From NCBI RefSeq assembly GCF_964275005.1, contig NC_092685.1, forward strand, positions 14,516,571-14,580,570: 64,000 nucleotides of DNA, given 5' to 3'. Both the position numbers and the translations under genes were made by a program. The notes below the pieces were generated by a model. It was not told the origin of the DNA. It saw only the letters and a list, made by a program, of their open reading frames with translations, and made no database searches. Below, piece after piece: positions 59,256 through 64,000 of the stretch. Position 1 is the stretch's first letter. The number at the start of each line of letters is the position of its first letter. Source of the DNA: Diadema setosum (lineage: Eukaryota; Echinodermata; Echinoidea; Diadematoida; Diadematidae).

Positions 59256-62200
59256 AGAGTGGAATACATAATCATATAGCTTTAGTCCAAGCATGCAGGA
59301 ATATTGGCAACTTCTTGTGATAATGAATTCACATGGAATTAATCATTGCGAAGAAACACAAATAAACACACAAACACAACGACAAAACACTTTCAGACTA
59401 TGATGGCATTACCAATGCTCTCTACTTTCACAATAGATGATGACAGCAAACAAAATGACTCTGTCTTTCACGTTATTAAAAACATGGATCACGTATCTTT
59501 TTTTTTAATGACATGACCCTGCTGCAGTCATGACATTCTGAGGTTTCAGAAAACACTACAATGAAAAACAAAAAACAACCACAAATGTTTGAAATTTTCC
59601 ACGTAAACAAGATGAGGTGGGCTTGGCGAGGAGGATAATGGTGATTTTACGTGACTTTTCTCATGCTAAGTCACAGGAAAATCATTGCAAATCTTAAAAA
59701 CACTAAATTCCAGTCTATCTATTACACTAATCATTTCAGGCCATAATTTTCATTCAACTCCCCTTTCCCTATTATCAATATAGACATGTAATTTTTTTTT
59801 TTTAAGTTAGAATGATCACAGTGACGCATAAAATATTGTCTCATAAGCATTATTAATATAATATTTATACATCAATATCAAAACTGAAACTGAGTGCATG
59901 AGGACCTCTTCCCTCCTTTCAAAACTTCATTAAGTGATTCTCTGAATGATATTTAAATATAGACACAGAGTAGTCATGGCTGCCACTTCAATTCACTCAC
60001 ATCAAGAATACTTGCATCGTTCCCATCAATATCTATGGATGGCCAAGATGAAATAAAATCTTGAACATTACATGATTTTATCGTAAGAACATTCTAAATT
60101 AATTGCCTGTTAAGGATCATAGTTAATAAACATACATTGAGCTTGTATTTATTGCACATTTCTGCTTCATTCTTCAATTTTCACAGTGCTCATATTATAC
60201 ACATGAAATAAATAAATTTAATACCACTATAAATCAGTAGCGTTTGGCTCACTGAATAACTTCATATCATTTGAGAAAGACAACATAGTGTTGTATTTCT
60301 CAGGAAAATGAACAAACAGACAGACTTTCACGTGACATAACTTTGACTGCTAAAAAGTCTCTTTTCTTAGAAAGGCACTGCTCAAAACTTTCCCATCATA
60401 CTCGGATAACTTGTGTGAACTGTTGCCAAAGATTTACGACAGCCAGGCATGTTGTGACACCACGGACCAGGACAACTATAAAACATTATCAAACGATACG
60501 ATGTCGGCTGTAACTCAGTGTAAGAGGAGCCAATGTAAGGAGGTGATTTATGTAAGATGCACGAGAGTTGTGTTTCTTGCTATCACAACAGCCCATGCGC
60601 TGCTGCGTGCGAGGAGAAGATGTCACTGTACTTCCAAGAAGTGCTGCTTGGGTCATAACGAGGGGAGATGCAGAGGGGTTTCAGAATACAAACATTTCTC
60701 ATACATGATCATGATTCTTAATCATTTGTATTTTCTAAATCATGTTTAAAGTTACTACAAAGCTGCTCACACACTGAAATCAGTCCTCGCACAAAATCCT
60801 CTCACAGCAAATACTTCAAATGCTGCTTATTTAGACCTACAGATATTTTGTGAATGACAGTTGATTGCATGTTTTTGTGAGCTGCGGTTTTCTCTTTTTC
60901 ATGATAACCGGAAAAAAAAAATATTACACAAATGTTCAGAAGAAAATATTTATTCCAAAATAAGCTGTTTTGTTCAAACATTGCTTGAAATCTCTCAGAA
61001 AAAAAAAAGTACAGGGACTGATAGTTATTTGATATTGCAATGCTAGTGAGCTGGCATGGGACAGTGCAGGCAGGGCAAATTATTGCTTTCATTTTCATCT
61101 TTCAATTTTTTACGATCGAAAGCCTAATTGTGAAATCTACAAAAATAAAACCACCGTGAAAATTACAATATTTGAAGTATTAAACCCCTGATGAGCTCAC
61201 ATGCAACAATAATGTATAATAGTATGTTTACACTGTGTTCCCAACGGCCACGGCAGTCATGTTTCAGGCCATCGTGGACTAAACAGGATGGCCGTGAGAC
61301 AACGCGGTGGGATGGGATAGCAAACTTGACAGGCCTTAATTGCTGTGGATACTGTGTCGGATTCTTAAACAGTTAAAAAAATTTGCCACGGCAGTCCTGG
61401 TGTTACAGAGAAACCTTGTCGGTTATGATGAAACAGGCCGTAACAATACTTGGAGCCGTCCATAGTGAGATGCGACTCAAAATAATGTGTAGTCTACCCT
61501 GACCAGGCTCCATGAGAATGGCGTCTGATAGCTATATGTTCGCCGGAGCGAGGGCTGGAACGAACAAGACTAGATTAGGAAGAGGGAAAAAAGAGCAGAA
61601 TGTCCCATCTATCCATGGTGCACTACGTTTCGGGCAAACGCCCCGGCCGCCGAGAGACCTGGCCACCGGGAACTTGGTGTAAATGTAGTATTAGTACATG
61701 CACACACCAAGGTGAAAAGAAAGCAGACTAAGCTCCACCTACTCAATCACTTTGAGAGGCCACACCATACAGAGAGCAAATATCAATTGCAAAACACGTG
61801 CACACAACAACTGGCAAAATGTGATTCAAGAAACTTGTTCGGTTGGGATGAGGAGGGTGGGGAGTAACATGATTGAAGTTGGCTTCCAGACCTGCAAAAA
61901 ATAACCATAAGCATGAAACATGCTTCGAAACATGTGTTCAAATAAGTTCTTTTGTTAGTCTGGAATGATTTATGGGGATTGGGGAGAGAACCAAGACTTT
62001 TTACGGTGACTGACAATTATGTGTAGCAGGTCACTATCGTATGTTAAAACAAGAAGTAAAACTGTATATGGTCCCACAGCGAGATGAATTGAAGTCTATG
62101 CATCATTAGAACAATCTATAATAACCCCTCAAAACCCTGAGCTTGTTCTCAGGTTTGTAATTTAAAATACTTTTTTTTTAATGACTAGCAACATCAAATC

Positions 62201-64000
62201 ACTAATAAGACAACAAAATCAACCATTTAACTTGACCTACATTCATCTCAGTGACAGATGGAGCGCTAAAGAGAGAATTTCATTACAAAGGGTGATATCC
62301 AATAAACAAATGAATCAAAAGGAGCTGAAATGTTAACAACAGATGTTTGAAATGGTGTATGAAAAATATGTCTGTGAGATATAGACTCTGGCAGCAAAAT
62401 ACTTTGTACCATGCTGGTGGAAGTTCAGAATAGACCTTTGTAGCAGAATGTAGCAAAGGCCGAACTTTTCCCATATAAGTTAATTTTTGCGCTTGGCCAG
62501 TTCAGATGAATTTCGTGTGTTTTTACTTTCTGATGGTCATAACAATTGAGTGACCACTTAATAGCAGCTCACTGCTGCCATGGCAGTCAAGGGTTTTGGC
62601 AGCACATAAAGGTAGCATTATGACAGCACATTGACTCACTCTACAGGACTAGGGAACATGAAGAAAACTTATATCAACAGTTATTCCCTGCAATATATGC
62701 CTACATGTACCTTGTGATCAAAGCAACAAAATGATAAATTATAAACAAGCAAAAAAAAAAACTGTGCACTTTTATTTTCATGCTAGTTTCATTTTGTGCA
62801 AAATTCACATAAAAATTTGCATTCCACAAAAATTTCCACCTTTGCAGTACTTTGAATAAATGAGCGGGAGGTTTAGTTTTAGTGCTGTAATGCTTACTGG
62901 AAATACACCTTTTCTTGGGGGGGGGGGGGTGGCTCACAGCACAGATATGTTCTCACACACATACATAATTATCCCCATAATTCGCAACTAAATGCCAAAA
63001 TTTACCTTAAAAGATATCATATTTTGGTTCTTCTCTAAGATGCCCTGAGGAAAATGATGTCATATTGAGCAGATACTTCGCAATCTCACAGCCTAAACCC
63101 TGGGATAATTTAGCCACTTCTATAATCCAGATGGCTTTTGGCCATCTCCAATAGTTGCAACCCTTCACCTACTTCCCAGAGAGAAGTAGGGTGGGGGGGG
63201 GGGGGGGAGGGAGGGCACTGCAATCCCACATAGCAATGTGCACTATCTCCCTTCCCTGGGAATGTGTCCCTTGCTTGCTCTCACGGGTGAGGTGAGGATC
63301 TTTCTATGACAGGGTTTCTACACCCAAAGCAGGTGCCATATTACCAAACACACTAGAAGATCTGAGAAACAGAGGGTGTGAATGTCTGTCTCCTTCCAAG
63401 GACGCTGGTGTCATGGCTAGGACATGAATCAAGGTCCAACCAATCAGCAAACTAAGTGTGCATACCAACAGATCTAATCAATAAAAAAATTGATAGGAGA
63501 CGTCTCCTTTATGACTTCCAGATCTTCCAAGGCAAAAGAAGTGCAGCTGACATCTTCCCTGAGATTGAGCGCCGATTCCGAGAATTGATTTGACCTTGGC
63601 CGTGAAGGTGGATATAAGAAGCCTGTTGTGGCATCCCCAGACATATCATCTGGGCTCGGCATAGCTGGCAGTAACTGGCCCCCGCGAACCAGACCCTGAC
63701 AACAACCCAATCACATCTGATGTCTCTTTTACCCGATGGGCGTTATGCCAGACCAGGGCTACAGACGCATCGTTTGAGGGGGGGACAAATTACCCCATCA
63801 ACTTGTACATTTTCATTTTCCGATCGGCGGCCAGTTGGGATTGCCATCACCAGGCCGCCTGATGACTAATCCTGGTCAGCGTTCGGCAAAATTAGACCAT
63901 GACGACTTTAGCACAGTGCGGCGTGATGGAAATCTGTGCACAAAGCTATTCTGTGTCTTCCTCGTTTCCGTTCCACGATGACAGATAGATGGCCAACTAA
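59256..64000. other. Non-coding stretch to the window end, no gene recognised
   Basis: AT-rich with GC-richer islands at about 61230-61680 and 63460-63970. A 112-codon plus-strand frame (60411-60749, Cys-rich) and a 78-codon minus-strand frame (63474-63710) lack recognisable similarity. G runs occur at 62918-62930 and 63191-63207. No LRRC57 upstream exon was found. Confidence 0.5.

Noticed and set aside
60411..60749. 112-codon Cys-rich plus-strand frame
   Set aside because: No signal peptide, no regular Cys spacing and no family that I recognise; length is within chance expectation for this window.

Overview
This is a eukaryotic, AT-rich, intron-bearing genomic window. The content suggests a marine invertebrate deuterostome, most likely an echinoderm. 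The grounds are a clan-2 (CYP2-type) cytochrome P450 split by GT-AG introns, an intact BEL/Pao LTR retrotransposon, an LRRC57-type gene, and many fold-back and miniature elements, tRNA-derived SINEs and microsatellites. The species cannot be fixed from the sequence alone, and the echinoderm call is inference.

Layout. Positions 1-7741 carry the 3' five exons of a plus-strand P450 gene; its N-terminal exon or exons lie to the left of the window. One SINE copy and a GATA microsatellite sit in its introns. Positions 7742-19960 are intergenic, with microsatellites and two copies of a fold-back repeat. Positions 19961-20862 hold three different palindromic units separated by (TA)n tracts. The third palindrome is the abnormal left end of a BEL/Pao element (20511-28081) whose single gag-pol ORF (1783 codons) is open. 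Positions 28082-39803 are AT-rich with repeats only. A minus-strand LRRC57-type gene contributes two C-terminal exons (41920-42105 and 39804-39845). The remaining 22 kb (42106-64000) contains repeats, nested transposons and a few GC-richer islands, but no exon I can assign; the 5' part of LRRC57 is not visible there.

The two host genes are unrelated. The P450 is a membrane-anchored, heme-dependent monooxygenase with all core motifs present in the exons seen. LRRC57 is a small leucine-rich repeat protein. Most of the window's interest is in its mobile DNA. The BEL element has a palindromic inverted-repeat left end in place of a full 5' LTR and a DGG protease motif. A 667-bp inverted-repeat transposon is nested cleanly inside a fold-back element, and related copies show the empty site. 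Several element families share fold-back architecture. All calls come from reading the sequence; no database search was run.
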